From: CAWFGW01 sp963849955
GTDB lineage: Bacteria; Bacteroidota; Bacteroidia; Cytophagales; JAAEPT01
DNA: 64,000 bases
NCBI GenBank assembly: GCA_963849955.1
Contig: CAWKJU010000031.1
Coordinates: forward strand, 1-64,000
Direction: 5' to 3'
Part shown: piece by piece, positions 44,435-53,230 of the stretch
How the letters are laid out: every line of letters begins with the position of its first letter
Numbering within the stretch: the first letter of the stretch is position 1
The notes under the pieces: model-generated
Database searches by the model: none
What the model was told of the DNA's origin: nothing
Seen by the model: the letters and a program-made list of their open reading frames with translations, nothing else
Translations under genes and position numbers: made by a program

Positions 44435-45555
44435 CAATCTCCGTCTGTATCTTCGTAAGTTATTTTAATAGACAGGGCTTGCATCATATCAATTTTAATT
44501 AGCACAGTGATGTCTTGTATTTCGTTATATAACTCAACTACTTTAGAGCGATTGTTGGTTAATTCACCTATATAGTCATCTGACAATTCTTCTGATTTGG
44601 CAATGGCTTCCGCAAACGCATTTCTGATTTGTAAGTGTAGTTTTGTGTCTCTGTAATCTGCATCTACTGCCTCTAGATAATCATCCCAACTGAACCCATC
44701 ACCTGCTGTTCCGTTTCCGTAATAATATGCTGATAGCGATTTGAGTGCGGTTTGAATATATTTTACCGAGTAATCTTTGCTAAACCGACCTTCAACTAAG
44801 TTGGGTTTAATTTCATTACCACTGAAAATACCAGCTGGCAATCGCACTTTTCCTGTTCTAACAAACCGTTCAGTGTAAAGACTAAACTCATTAAATAAGA
44901 CTGATAAAGAAGAACCTGCACTTGTGCTGGTATTGCTTACAAACGAATTTCTATAGCCTGACTTCCAGCCTTCTAAGGTTGTTTCAATTTTATCTTTCAG
45001 TTGATCGCATACGTTTAGCACATATTGTCTTTCGTCAAGTGTTAGTGGTTCTTTGATTCCAAACAGTAAATAATCAAGGGCATTTAAACCTGTAGCATCA
45101 ATATTTGAAACAGACCCCAAAATATATTTACCCTCTGCTATGTTTGAATTAATTCTAGCTGTGTCAGTAGGATAAGTATTAAAGATGGTGCGTAATTGTA
45201 CTGTGGTGGCAGGCCCAAATTCGAAAAAGGCTACTTCGTTCCAAGTGTTGTGGGTAGTTAAATAAGCACTCTGTAATGATTTTAGGTTCGTTTCACTACT
45301 GTCCTTCAGATAAAATTCTGCTGCTGCTATAAGTTCATCTACATTAGCATCTAATTTTTCATAGTTAGGAATAATGATATTATCAGCTACATTGGTCAGC
45401 ATTCTTTTCTTGTCAAAGTCAACAGTAGGTGTTTCATCCTGTTTGTCGCTTCCGCAACCTGAAAGCGCAAAGACTAAGACAAGAGTAGATAGACTGGTAA
45501 ACCAGCCTAGCTTTCTTGATATATCTGTTTTAATTTTAGGCAGTTTATAAAGCAT
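44434..45555 (-). CDS. Imelysin-like lipoprotein (M75 family, motif-deviant)
   Basis: Starting at the ATG at 45555, the 373-aa protein has a lipoprotein signal (lipobox LSGC, Cys34). The ATG at 45567 is an alternative. The imelysin repeat regions are recognisable: 'LTTHNTWNEVAFFEFGPATT' and 'DATGLNALDYLLFG'. The usual GxHxxE of M75 is changed to Gly156-Leu-Asn-Ala-Leu-Asp, so peptidase activity is unlikely; iron-regulated imelysin-like proteins in Bacteroidota have the same loss. It overlaps DUF4856 by 11 bp and HTTM by 1 bp. It probably binds metal at the outer membrane. Confidence 0.85.
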   Translation of the reverse strand: MLYKLPKIKTDISRKLGWFTSLSTLVLVFALSGCGSDKQDETPTVDFDKKRMLTNVADNIIIPNYEKLDANVDELIAAAEFYLKDSSETNLKSLQSAYLTTHNTWNEVAFFEFGPATTVQLRTIFNTYPTDTARINSNIAEGKYILGSVSNIDATGLNALDYLLFGIKEPLTLDERQYVLNVCDQLKDKIETTLEGWKSGYRNSFVSNTSTSAGSSLSVLFNEFSLYTERFVRTGKVRLPAGIFSGNEIKPNLVEGRFSKDYSVKYIQTALKSLSAYYYGNGTAGDGFSWDDYLEAVDADYRDTKLHLQIRNAFAEAIAKSEELSDDYIGELTNNRSKVVELYNEIQDITVLIKIDMMQALSIKITYEDTDGD

Positions 45556-46660
45556 CTCTATCTTCATTTGTAATACCATATTTTGTCGCGATCTCATTTC
45601 TAACATCATTCAGTTTTGATATTTCAATTTTCCAAAAATCAGTTCCGATGGTGTTATACATAGCTTGTAGCTCTGCTGGAGAAACTTTTGCAAATGGACT
45701 CACCGTCATTCCACTCATAAACGCCCAAGCTTCGGAAAGTGCCTGTGAGCGTAAAGCAGCATCACCACTATTGGCAACAGTCGAATTAAGATAATAAATA
45801 GCCGAAGCAGCAAAAACTAACTCTAACTGGTTATACAGCACATCTACGGCTTCATCTAAAGCAGCTTCATCGTTGTTTGCGATTGCTGCTCTACCTTTTA
45901 GGTAAGCGTCCATAATTTTTTTATTTGTACCTAGGCGACCGTCCACTGTGTTAGAGTATTTAGCGATAAACCTACCATTAGCACTAGGAAAGTCGGTAGG
46001 TGCTCCAAAGTAGCCAAATGCTTCATCAAAATAATGCGCTTTTGTGGTGTAGGTTTTACCTTCTTCTGGTGTTGTGTTGTCAACACCTGCGCCTATCTTA
46101 GATTCCGTTAAATAAACATTAGCGATTTGATTAAAGAAGGTTTTGGCCATTAAACCTTTCTCAATTATTTGCGTGTACACCATTCCTGATTCGTTTACCA
46201 AGTACATTTTTTTACCGTCTTTACTTGTCAGTACTCCAGCAACTCCTTCATCTCCAGCAACCGTTGATTTACTAGCCGCTTCCAACTTATCCATATAGTC
46301 TTCAAAAGTAGCTGCGTCCAAAGTTTTACTTTTTAGATCTTTTGTTGAAGCATCTAATTGCGTATCTCCCCAATTGTAGCTCTCATCATTTGCAAACATG
46401 GCTTTCAACGTTGCAGCACTTACTTCTTCGCTTTGGTCTCCTTTTTTCATGACCTTAGTCATCTCTTCAAGCATGTTTTGTCGTTCTGTTTGACCAGAGT
46501 AACTTACAGTTGAGTTACCATCAGCATCTTTAAACTCATAAGTTGAAGGCACGGTGTAACCAGTTTCTGGATCTGGGTCTTTATCATCATCACCACATGA
46601 AGTAAAAAGTAAAGGGGCACCAACAAGTAATGCTAAAAGGAGTGTGTTTATTTTTTTCAT
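45545..46660 (-). CDS. DUF4856 lipoprotein
   Basis: The ATG at 46660 gives 371 aa with a lipoprotein signal (MKKINTLLLALLVGAPLLFTSC, Cys22). A TTG start at 46687 lies between the -7 promoter element and the likely transcription start, so it is rejected. The helical body contains 'FDEAFGYFGAPTDFP' and 'AFMSGMTVSPFAKVSPAELQAMYNTIGTDFW', conserved in the DUF4856 family. It leads a four-gene operon with imelysin, HTTM and TonB receptor. Its fold and function are not known; context suggests iron or another metal. Confidence 0.88.
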   Translation of the reverse strand: MKKINTLLLALLVGAPLLFTSCGDDDKDPDPETGYTVPSTYEFKDADGNSTVSYSGQTERQNMLEEMTKVMKKGDQSEEVSAATLKAMFANDESYNWGDTQLDASTKDLKSKTLDAATFEDYMDKLEAASKSTVAGDEGVAGVLTSKDGKKMYLVNESGMVYTQIIEKGLMAKTFFNQIANVYLTESKIGAGVDNTTPEEGKTYTTKAHYFDEAFGYFGAPTDFPSANGRFIAKYSNTVDGRLGTNKKIMDAYLKGRAAIANNDEAALDEAVDVLYNQLELVFAASAIYYLNSTVANSGDAALRSQALSEAWAFMSGMTVSPFAKVSPAELQAMYNTIGTDFWKIEISKLNDVRNEIATKYGITNEDRDAL

Positions 46661-46689
46661 TTTATTATTTAGATTGATTACAAACAATG

Positions 46690-46721
46690 CAAACCTACAC
46701 CCGCATGTTCATTTGTCCAAA
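46690..46721 (-). promoter_or_regulatory. Promoter of the DUF4856-imelysin-HTTM-TonB operon
   Basis: The minus-strand -33 TTTG (46718-46721) and -7 TAGGTTTG (46690-46697) match the Bacteroidota consensus with a 20-nt spacer. Transcription would start near 46683, leaving a leader of about 23 nt before the ATG at 46660. The -33 region also contains ATTTG-GA-CAAAT, an inverted repeat that could be an operator. Confidence 0.7.
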
Positions 46722-46755
46722 TTTTATTTAGATTAATTTTAAATAGAGCTGAAAA

Positions 46756-46773
46756 ATACCCTTATAAGGGTAT
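46756..46773. repeat. Perfect 18-bp palindrome upstream of the operon
   Basis: ATACCCTTA/TAAGGGTAT is a perfect inverted repeat without a loop. It lies 34-52 bp upstream of the -33 element of the DUF4856 promoter and just downstream of the GH5 terminator. It could be an activator binding site for the operon or part of the termination region. Confidence 0.5.
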
Positions 46774-46807
46774 TAAAAAAGGCAGCCTAAAAAATTAGAC
46801 TGCCTTT
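46774..46807 (-). terminator. Intrinsic terminator of the GH5 gene
   Basis: An 8-bp stem (46778-46785 with 46800-46807), extended by CTA/TAG after one mismatch, is followed on the minus strand by a T6 run. It follows the GH5 stop codon at 46831 and separates that gene from the iron-type operon. Confidence 0.8.
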
Positions 46808-46830
46808 CCCCTACAATAAAAAGCTTTAGA

Positions 46831-49800
46831 TTAGTTTTTTACCACTTTTATAACTTGTGAATTTACATGTAAGAAGTAAACTCCACTACTTAATGACTGC
46901 ATATTGATTTGGTTTTCTGTACCTGATTTCACTTCAAAACCTAAAGCATTGTATAAACTCCAGTTTTGAGTAATATTTCCTTGTATCATCAAATAATCGT
47001 TTGCAGGATTAGGGTAAGTGATTATTTCATCTGTAATAATATCATATGATGTACCCACTAAAATCTCTTTCAACCTAAAGTCAATATAATCGATGTTGAA
47101 ATCCGGCCCATCAATTACTAAAGTTAGTATATGGTTACCAGCCGAAAGTGTTACTAAATCGGTTGTCACAAGTGTATATGTTTGCCAGCCACCTGTAGCG
47201 GTAGACAATGCTTTGTTTGAACCTGTGATAGTTTCTCCATCCAGTTCCAAGTGCCAAGCTCCGGCTGTTCTCTCAGAAGCTACTCTGAAATCGATATTAT
47301 ACGTACCTGTGTATTCGATATTTACAGTATAATTAATCCATTCACCAGTTGTGGTGTATCCTACATTATAGCTACCTGTGGTACCTTCAACGAACACACC
47401 TTCACTTGTTCTAAAACTTCCTGCGGGTTGCGAAGGGGTAATGTCGTTATAAGCAATACCTTGACCACCCTCATCAAAAAACTCAACCTGTACTTTACCT
47501 GGAATTTTTTGAGCTTCTCCGTTGTATGGATTACCTACGCATGCTTCTAAGCCAGTATTTCCGCCAACACATTCATCACAGTTATCTTTGTATGCTGTAC
47601 CATTCAGGTCTCCATTACAGTCTATAACACAACCTTCAGCTACTCCGCAACCACAAAGACCCGGTGCTATTTTGTTCTTATCATTTGGACATCCATCCTG
47701 ACCATTTGGCGTACCGTCTTCATCATCATCTAATTGCGAGTTGGCACAACCTTCAGTATTAACAGTTTCACCAGAAGGAGTGTTAGGACAAATATCATTT
47801 GCATTGACAACACCATCTTCGTCATCATCTTTATTCAATTGATCAGCAGAACAACCTTGTGCGTTTACTGTTTCACCAAAAGGTGTACCCGGACATTGAT
47901 CATTTTTGTTTAAGACTCCATCGTTATCCTCATCAGATTGCGAATCGCTACAACCTTCAGCATTTACTGTTTCCCCAGCTGGTGTCGCTGGACATTCATC
48001 CTCAGTATTTGCTACACCATCCTCATCATCATCGGCAGTGCTTGCATCACAACCAACACTATTCACAGTTGTGTTAGCTGGTGTGTTCGGACATTTATCA
48101 TCAGCATCAGAAACACCGTCATCATCAGCATCTAATTGATAAGCAGCACAACCGTCCGCATCGACCGTGTTTCCTGGTAATGTAAATCGACATTCATCGT
48201 TTTCTTCTCTTACACCATCGTTATCATCATCTCGTGTTTCTTCGCATGATTTAACAATGCTTTCATCATAACCCACTTTAAGGTTATCAATTCTCCATAT
48301 CCCAGTAAATTCAGGTTTTGACCATGTTTCCCCTGCTCCAGGGTTACAGAACATAATTATTTTTGTCACTTTAGTGAAATCAAATTCAGTATACACACAT
48401 GGATCACAAGGACCATTTGGACCTTCACCATAAAACACATTGGTTCCATCAGTAAAATCAAAAGAAACAGTTTCCCATGTATTGATATCTACAAGTTGCC
48501 TATGATCATTTTCTAGGGCATCAGAATTGATCACATTACCATCAGCATCTTCGATTTGAATTCTAAATAACACATTTGATGCAGCATAGCCTCCAGTAGG
48601 TTCAAACCTTAAATCCATTTCGATTTCTTTTTTCGCACTCATGTCAAATTGTACTAATCGGCCATCTTCCTCTTCTTCTCCAAAAGAAATACCCATAGCG
48701 GCATAATTTGGATCTGCTTTAGTAACGTCTATTACTAATTCACCATTTTTTACTTGAGAATAATAAACTGGGCTTTCCCCAACTTCTGAATTCCATCCAA
48801 AGACATTGGCATACTCGAATTCAAAGTCTGATCGGATATAGTTTTGAACGTTGTTAAAACCCATACAGACATTACTGATGAAGTCATTGGCTATTTCACA
48901 ACCTACGGCATTTACTACTGTACCTTGAGGAGTTCCAGGACAATTATCTAATTGGTTCACGACTCCATCGCCATCATCATCACTTTCATTAACACAACCA
49001 GTTGCATCCACAAACGAGTTGGCAGGTGTGCCAGGGCATTGATCTTCACCATTAGTTACACCATCCCCATCGCTATCCCCAGCTGCTGCACAAACGGAGA
49101 AGTTGTCACCACTTTTCAATTTATTGAAAATGTAGTTACCAGGCACTGTTCTATTATCCCAGCTGTTGCTTTGGCATGCGCCTGGTTTTAAAGTAGCCGC
49201 AGCCTCGTCTTTATCTACAAAAGCCCAGTTACACCAGCTAATTTTTTGACCAGAAGCATTATTTAAGAGACCTAACCAGGTATCGGAATTACCTTGGTTA
49301 AAACCACCATTCCCTGAAGCATCTACTGAACCCCACTCTGATACAAAAATTGGAATTTTTGATGCAGCACCTGCTACATCATTTTGCCAGTAGTGTGAAT
49401 TCGCATAAAAGTGAACGGTATACATGACGTTTTTTGCGTTGGCTCCTGTAATAGGGTTAGCCGCAGCATCTTGAGGTTTACTACACCACTCTGGTGTACC
49501 TACTAAAATAATTCCATTAGGATCATTTGCTCTGATCAAAGGAATGATTTCGTTGGCATAGTCTTTAATTGTACCCCAACTTACACCACCGTTTGGTTCA
49601 TTACAGATTTCATACAAAACGTGTCTTCTGTTTTTGTATCGCTGAGACATGTTTGAGAAAAAAGTTCGAGCTGCCCCAATGTGTTTGAAAGGGTTGTTGT
49701 CTTTTAGGATGTGCCAGTCAATAATAATGTACATATCATTTTCCTCAGCAAGATCAACCATTCCGTCAATCCAGTTATTCCAGAAGGTACGATCACCGTT

Positions 49801-50088
49801 GATGTAACCTTGTGATTCCCCTAAATCTTCGGTATACATGGCTAGTCGAATGACATCTGCACCCCACTCATCAGCCATTGCAGCCACTGCGCTAGATTTA
49901 TAGCAGTTTTGATGCGCCATAGGAGCATGGGTGCTTAAGCCTCGTAATTGTACGGGGTCACCACATTGATTACTTAACTGGTTGCCAATCACCTGAAGGC
50001 GACCGTTAGATAGCAGGGCATTTTGCTGCCCGAAACTAAAAATTACTGATAAGCACAGTAAACTAAAGAGTAGTATATGTTTTTTCAT
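46831..50088 (-). CDS. Multidomain secreted GH5 cellulase with thrombospondin type 3 repeats, CBM6 and T9SS type A signal
   Basis: The 1085-aa protein has a signal peptide (1-20) and a GH5 catalytic domain (about 30-330). The acid/base is Glu164 in 'YEICNEPNGG' and the nucleophile is Glu251 in 'FVSEWGSVD'. Two thrombospondin type 3 repeats follow (about 336-395, 'DGDGVTNGEDQCPGTP'), then a CBM-like beta-sandwich (about 400-610). Next are five more calcium-binding repeats (618-797) and a short Cys-rich module ('CGCGVAEGCVIDCNGD'). A CBM6-like domain (about 860-1010) and a type A sorting domain (1015-1085) complete it. It would hydrolyse beta-1,4-glucan on the cell surface or outside. Confidence 0.95.
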   Translation of the reverse strand: MKKHILLFSLLCLSVIFSFGQQNALLSNGRLQVIGNQLSNQCGDPVQLRGLSTHAPMAHQNCYKSSAVAAMADEWGADVIRLAMYTEDLGESQGYINGDRTFWNNWIDGMVDLAEENDMYIIIDWHILKDNNPFKHIGAARTFFSNMSQRYKNRRHVLYEICNEPNGGVSWGTIKDYANEIIPLIRANDPNGIILVGTPEWCSKPQDAAANPITGANAKNVMYTVHFYANSHYWQNDVAGAASKIPIFVSEWGSVDASGNGGFNQGNSDTWLGLLNNASGQKISWCNWAFVDKDEAAATLKPGACQSNSWDNRTVPGNYIFNKLKSGDNFSVCAAAGDSDGDGVTNGEDQCPGTPANSFVDATGCVNESDDDGDGVVNQLDNCPGTPQGTVVNAVGCEIANDFISNVCMGFNNVQNYIRSDFEFEYANVFGWNSEVGESPVYYSQVKNGELVIDVTKADPNYAAMGISFGEEEEDGRLVQFDMSAKKEIEMDLRFEPTGGYAASNVLFRIQIEDADGNVINSDALENDHRQLVDINTWETVSFDFTDGTNVFYGEGPNGPCDPCVYTEFDFTKVTKIIMFCNPGAGETWSKPEFTGIWRIDNLKVGYDESIVKSCEETRDDDNDGVREENDECRFTLPGNTVDADGCAAYQLDADDDGVSDADDKCPNTPANTTVNSVGCDASTADDDEDGVANTEDECPATPAGETVNAEGCSDSQSDEDNDGVLNKNDQCPGTPFGETVNAQGCSADQLNKDDDEDGVVNANDICPNTPSGETVNTEGCANSQLDDDEDGTPNGQDGCPNDKNKIAPGLCGCGVAEGCVIDCNGDLNGTAYKDNCDECVGGNTGLEACVGNPYNGEAQKIPGKVQVEFFDEGGQGIAYNDITPSQPAGSFRTSEGVFVEGTTGSYNVGYTTTGEWINYTVNIEYTGTYNIDFRVASERTAGAWHLELDGETITGSNKALSTATGGWQTYTLVTTDLVTLSAGNHILTLVIDGPDFNIDYIDFRLKEILVGTSYDIITDEIITYPNPANDYLMIQGNITQNWSLYNALGFEVKSGTENQINMQSLSSGVYFLHVNSQVIKVVKN

Positions 50089-50510
50089 GGTTTTGAATTA
50101 TCTAGTAGTTAATGAACACGGAATTTACAAAATAAAATGCAAATTTCAACTTCTTAATTCTTTGAATTGCAGAGGTAAGAATGTTTTTATAGACTAGAAT
50201 CGAATTTTCAGAAGGGTTTGTTGGTAACCACAGTTAAATAGCACTTTCTTTAATGAGAATTTTTTGAATTGAAAAAAGTAGCCTAGTTTCGTAGTTGGTT
50301 TTTAAAAATTATTTTGTTTAAGTACTTTTTTATAAAAAAATTAAATTTTTTTTAGGTAGTAAAAAACAGATGAACGGCCTTATTTTTAGTATAAGATAGT
50401 TTATATGCTCGACAAAATAAAAACACCAATTTTTATGGTTCGTTTCAAGGTGTAAGGTGTACAACATAATTGCATTATTTGTAGTATATTTACTTCAAAT
50501 GATTAATATT
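50089..50510. other. AT-rich intergenic region between divergent secreted-protein genes
   Basis: About 420 bp hold the divergent upstream regions of the GH5 gene and the next cargo gene. The sequence is AT-rich with long T and A runs. I see no coding frame, repeat family or strong promoter consensus, although TAGTTTCG near 50285 is a 7/8 match to the -7 motif. Confidence 0.5.
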
Positions 50511-52004
50511 ATGCAGTCTACATTTATAAAAAGTTTTGTTTTAGGAATTTTCCTTTTGCTGTCAAACGAATTATTTGCTGCAAACTATTACACCAAAGCT
50601 GGAGGTAATGGTTTTTGGAATACTACGAATAACTGGGTAAGTGGAGCTAAAACTGGAAACAATAGTGGAGCAAGTAAATGGGGAGCACCAAACGATACTG
50701 TTTTTATCGATCATGCTATTCAAACCACACAACAATTTAGTTTAGGCGGTCCATATCTTATTGTTGTAATAAGAACAGGTGGTAGTCTATCTATTAACAA
50801 CAATCAAAACTTTAGTATGAATGGTAGTACGCTTATTGTAGATGGCGGCACCTTAAAAGTGACTAATAACTTTACTACGGTGAATCCCTCACCTATTATA
50901 ATTCGAAATAATAGTGTGGTAAATGTGACTAATAACATGACAATCAATAATACAAAACTTACTATTGAGCAAGGTTCTACATTAAATGTTGGCGGAGCAT
51001 TTTCTACTGCAAATACAACAGGTAGTGTGATTAATGTTGGCGGAGACATGAATGTAGGAAATGGAATGACTCAAATTGCTGGTACTTGGAATATTGCGTC
51101 TACAGGTTCTCTTGATGTGACTGGTAACTTAACAAATGATACAGGAGGAATTACGTTTAACGTTGACGGTGACGTAACGGTGAGTGGTAATACTTCTTTT
51201 CACTCGGGCAATTTTAATATCAATACAGGAGGGAATTTTACGAGTAACGGTTCAGGACAAATTATGTTTGGTAGTGCTAATATATCTAACAATGGGGTAA
51301 TGAATTTCCCTAATGCCACAAGTCAAAATAAATGGGGAGGAACGTTTGATTGTGACGGGTCTAATGGAACAGGTACAGTGGGGTTTGGTTCCGGGTCCTT
51401 CTGTGGAAGCACTTGTGCTAGTGGTAGTGGTGGCAGTTGTGTGGATAATGGAGCACCCCTTCCTATTGAATTGAGACATTTTTCTGTTGACTTAGAAAAT
51501 GATGATTTCTTATTTAGTTGGGAAACAGTTATGGAGGAAAACAATGATTATTTCACAGTTACCTATTCTTATGACTTGGTTACCTATATTGACTTGTTCG
51601 AAAAACCAGGTGCTGGCACTTCGCTTTATCCACTTTCTTATGAGGAAACTGTTCCAGCTTTTGCTTTTGAAAACACACTCTACTTTCGTTTAAAACAAAC
51701 AGATTATGATGGACAATATTCTTATTCACCAATAGTGGCTGTTGGTAGTACTGATCAATTTGACTCCGAGCTTAAAATCTATCCTAATCCGACAGAGGGT
51801 TACACACTTATTCAGTTGTCAGAAAAAAATGAAGAAAAAACAACTGCTTACATTCTTTCTTCCACAACCTTAACAGTTGTAGGAACCTTTGAAATAAATA
51901 ACGGTGAAGCTGTAGCAGACTTGTCGTATTTAGATAATGGGGTCTATTTTGTGCGAGTTGGAAACTCAAGTAATGCTGTGTCTAAACTTATAATTCAGAA
52001 GTAA
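50511..52004 (+). CDS. Secreted beta-helix-like protein with T9SS type A sorting domain
   Basis: Using the ATG at 50511 the protein is 497 aa with a signal peptide (MQSTFIKSFVLGIFLLLSNELFA); earlier GTG (50457) and ATG (50499) starts are not favoured. 'NYYTKAGGNGFWNTTNNW' is a common start of T9SS surface proteins. Residues about 80-300 are Asn/Gly/Thr-rich with 'NNSVVNVTNNMTINN' style repeats, suggesting a right-handed beta-helix. A 'GAPLPIELRHFSVDLENDDFLFSWETVMEENNDYF' linker and a type A sorting domain ('KIYPNPTEGYTLIQL') follow. The ligand is unknown; an adhesin is plausible. Confidence 0.85.
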   Translation: MQSTFIKSFVLGIFLLLSNELFAANYYTKAGGNGFWNTTNNWVSGAKTGNNSGASKWGAPNDTVFIDHAIQTTQQFSLGGPYLIVVIRTGGSLSINNNQNFSMNGSTLIVDGGTLKVTNNFTTVNPSPIIIRNNSVVNVTNNMTINNTKLTIEQGSTLNVGGAFSTANTTGSVINVGGDMNVGNGMTQIAGTWNIASTGSLDVTGNLTNDTGGITFNVDGDVTVSGNTSFHSGNFNINTGGNFTSNGSGQIMFGSANISNNGVMNFPNATSQNKWGGTFDCDGSNGTGTVGFGSGSFCGSTCASGSGGSCVDNGAPLPIELRHFSVDLENDDFLFSWETVMEENNDYFTVTYSYDLVTYIDLFEKPGAGTSLYPLSYEETVPAFAFENTLYFRLKQTDYDGQYSYSPIVAVGSTDQFDSELKIYPNPTEGYTLIQLSEKNEEKTTAYILSSTTLTVVGTFEINNGEAVADLSYLDNGVYFVRVGNSSNAVSKLIIQK

Positions 52005-52019
52005 ACCCCTGAAAACATG

Positions 52020-53230
52020 TTAATGAACAGGAGTTTGATGGGTGTTTACTAAAAAATAAGTTAGCGATACATTAAAGTGTAGTGTGTTGGGATAAAGCTT
52101 AAAAAGGGCGTTGTCTATTATTGATTTCAACGCATAATTATATCCTAAACTCGACATTAAGTAAATATCTTCACGCAGTCTTATGCCCGCTTTAACGTAC
52201 AGTGCAACCGAGGACAATATCTTCGGGGTGTTTTCATAATAAGATTCTTTACCTATTTTATCGGTATAATAGTGCTTGAAACGGTCTTTTTTAAAACCGG
52301 AAGTTTTCATAAAGCTTAATTGAAAATCTGCACCAACTCCAGCAATAACATTTTCCCATTGCTTAAAATATAATACTTGAAAAGGTAAAGAAGTGATTGA
52401 ATAATTCGTTTCCAACGATTTTTCCTTTTGGGGACCTTTTTTGGTAACTTCTATCCATGTTTGATTAATGGACACCCGTTGATATTCTAATCCTACTCCA
52501 AGCATCCATTTATCAGTTATAACACCAATACCAACTCCAGGCGGATGGAGCTTTCCATATTATTTTTATATCCCAATTCCTCTTCCCAATTGAGGTCTAA
52601 GTTCATGTTCGTCCGAGTTCGCAGCGTATAGACATTTACCCCTAAACCTCCAGTAAGAAAGTAGTCATCCCAAGGACTGCCAGATTGCTTTGGAGAAATA
52701 ACTGTATCGCTTGGTGAAGCCATAATTTCACCCCTCTTGGCTGCCCACTTTAATTCATCGTGGTACAATTTATCAAGGGTTCTTTTTAATTTTGGGGGAA
52801 TTTCTATTTCCGATGAATTCGGAGTGTAAATATGGCTCTCGGGTTTTACCGCAACAGGAGAAGACGTTGTTTTTTCTGTAGTATCTGTTTCAGGTGTTTC
52901 ATCTTCAACAATTAAAATAATGCGACCAACCACGAGATATGTAAACTTAGTGTTTTCCAAAAGAAGATCCATCAATGCGTATAGAGGTATATCAGAAATA
53001 GTGATGCTGGATACGGAGACAGGGGCGATACGATCGTCAGAATAAGAAAATTTAAGTTGCTTTTGGGAAAGTTGCTGGAGCGCTTCAGCTAGTTTGCCGC
53101 CTGTGTAAGAGAATGATATTTCTTGCTGTAAAAGATTACTTGAAGTAGCTTGAAGGGATAGAGAATCAGTTTGGGCATGTGAATTTGAAATGAAGAAAAG
53201 AAAAATTAATACCCCGATCCATTTAGTCAC
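52020..53230 (-). pseudogene. STN-domain outer-membrane beta-barrel protein, frameshifted
   Basis: Frame 1 (52517-53230, GTG start) gives 237 aa: signal peptide (1-19), a secretin/TonB short N-terminal domain (about 35-110, 'LAEALQQLSQKQLKFSYSDDRIAP'), a linker and the first barrel strands. It then breaks. The next frame (stop at 52020-52022) continues with 'PGVGIGVITDKWMLGV' and more barrel strands. The shift lies in 52520-52559, consistent with one missing base. Together they would make about 400 aa. It may be a real inactivation or an assembly error. It overlaps the FecR gene by 8 bp and completes a sigma-FecR-STN operon. Confidence 0.82.

Noticed and set aside
45556..45609. N-terminal extension of the imelysin-like protein
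   Set aside because: It would overlap DUF4856 by 65 bp and precede the lipoprotein signal; the restart ATG at 45555 fits better.
46661..46687. TTG start of DUF4856 at 46687
   Set aside because: It lies upstream of the transcription start predicted from the -7 element and lacks a signal-like N-terminus.
47859..48139. His/Ser-rich plus-strand reading frames opposite the cellulase
   Set aside because: They are antisense shadows of the thrombospondin repeats, whose repeated codons keep several frames open.
50457..50510. GTG start adding 18 residues to the T9SS cargo protein
   Set aside because: The extra residues are not signal-like, while the ATG at 50511 gives a normal signal peptide.
52020..52505. 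A separate 161-aa gene starting MLGVGLEYQ
   Set aside because: It starts in the middle of a barrel strand, has no signal peptide, and its frame continues upstream in the coding sense of the STN protein; treated as the frameshifted 3' part of that gene.
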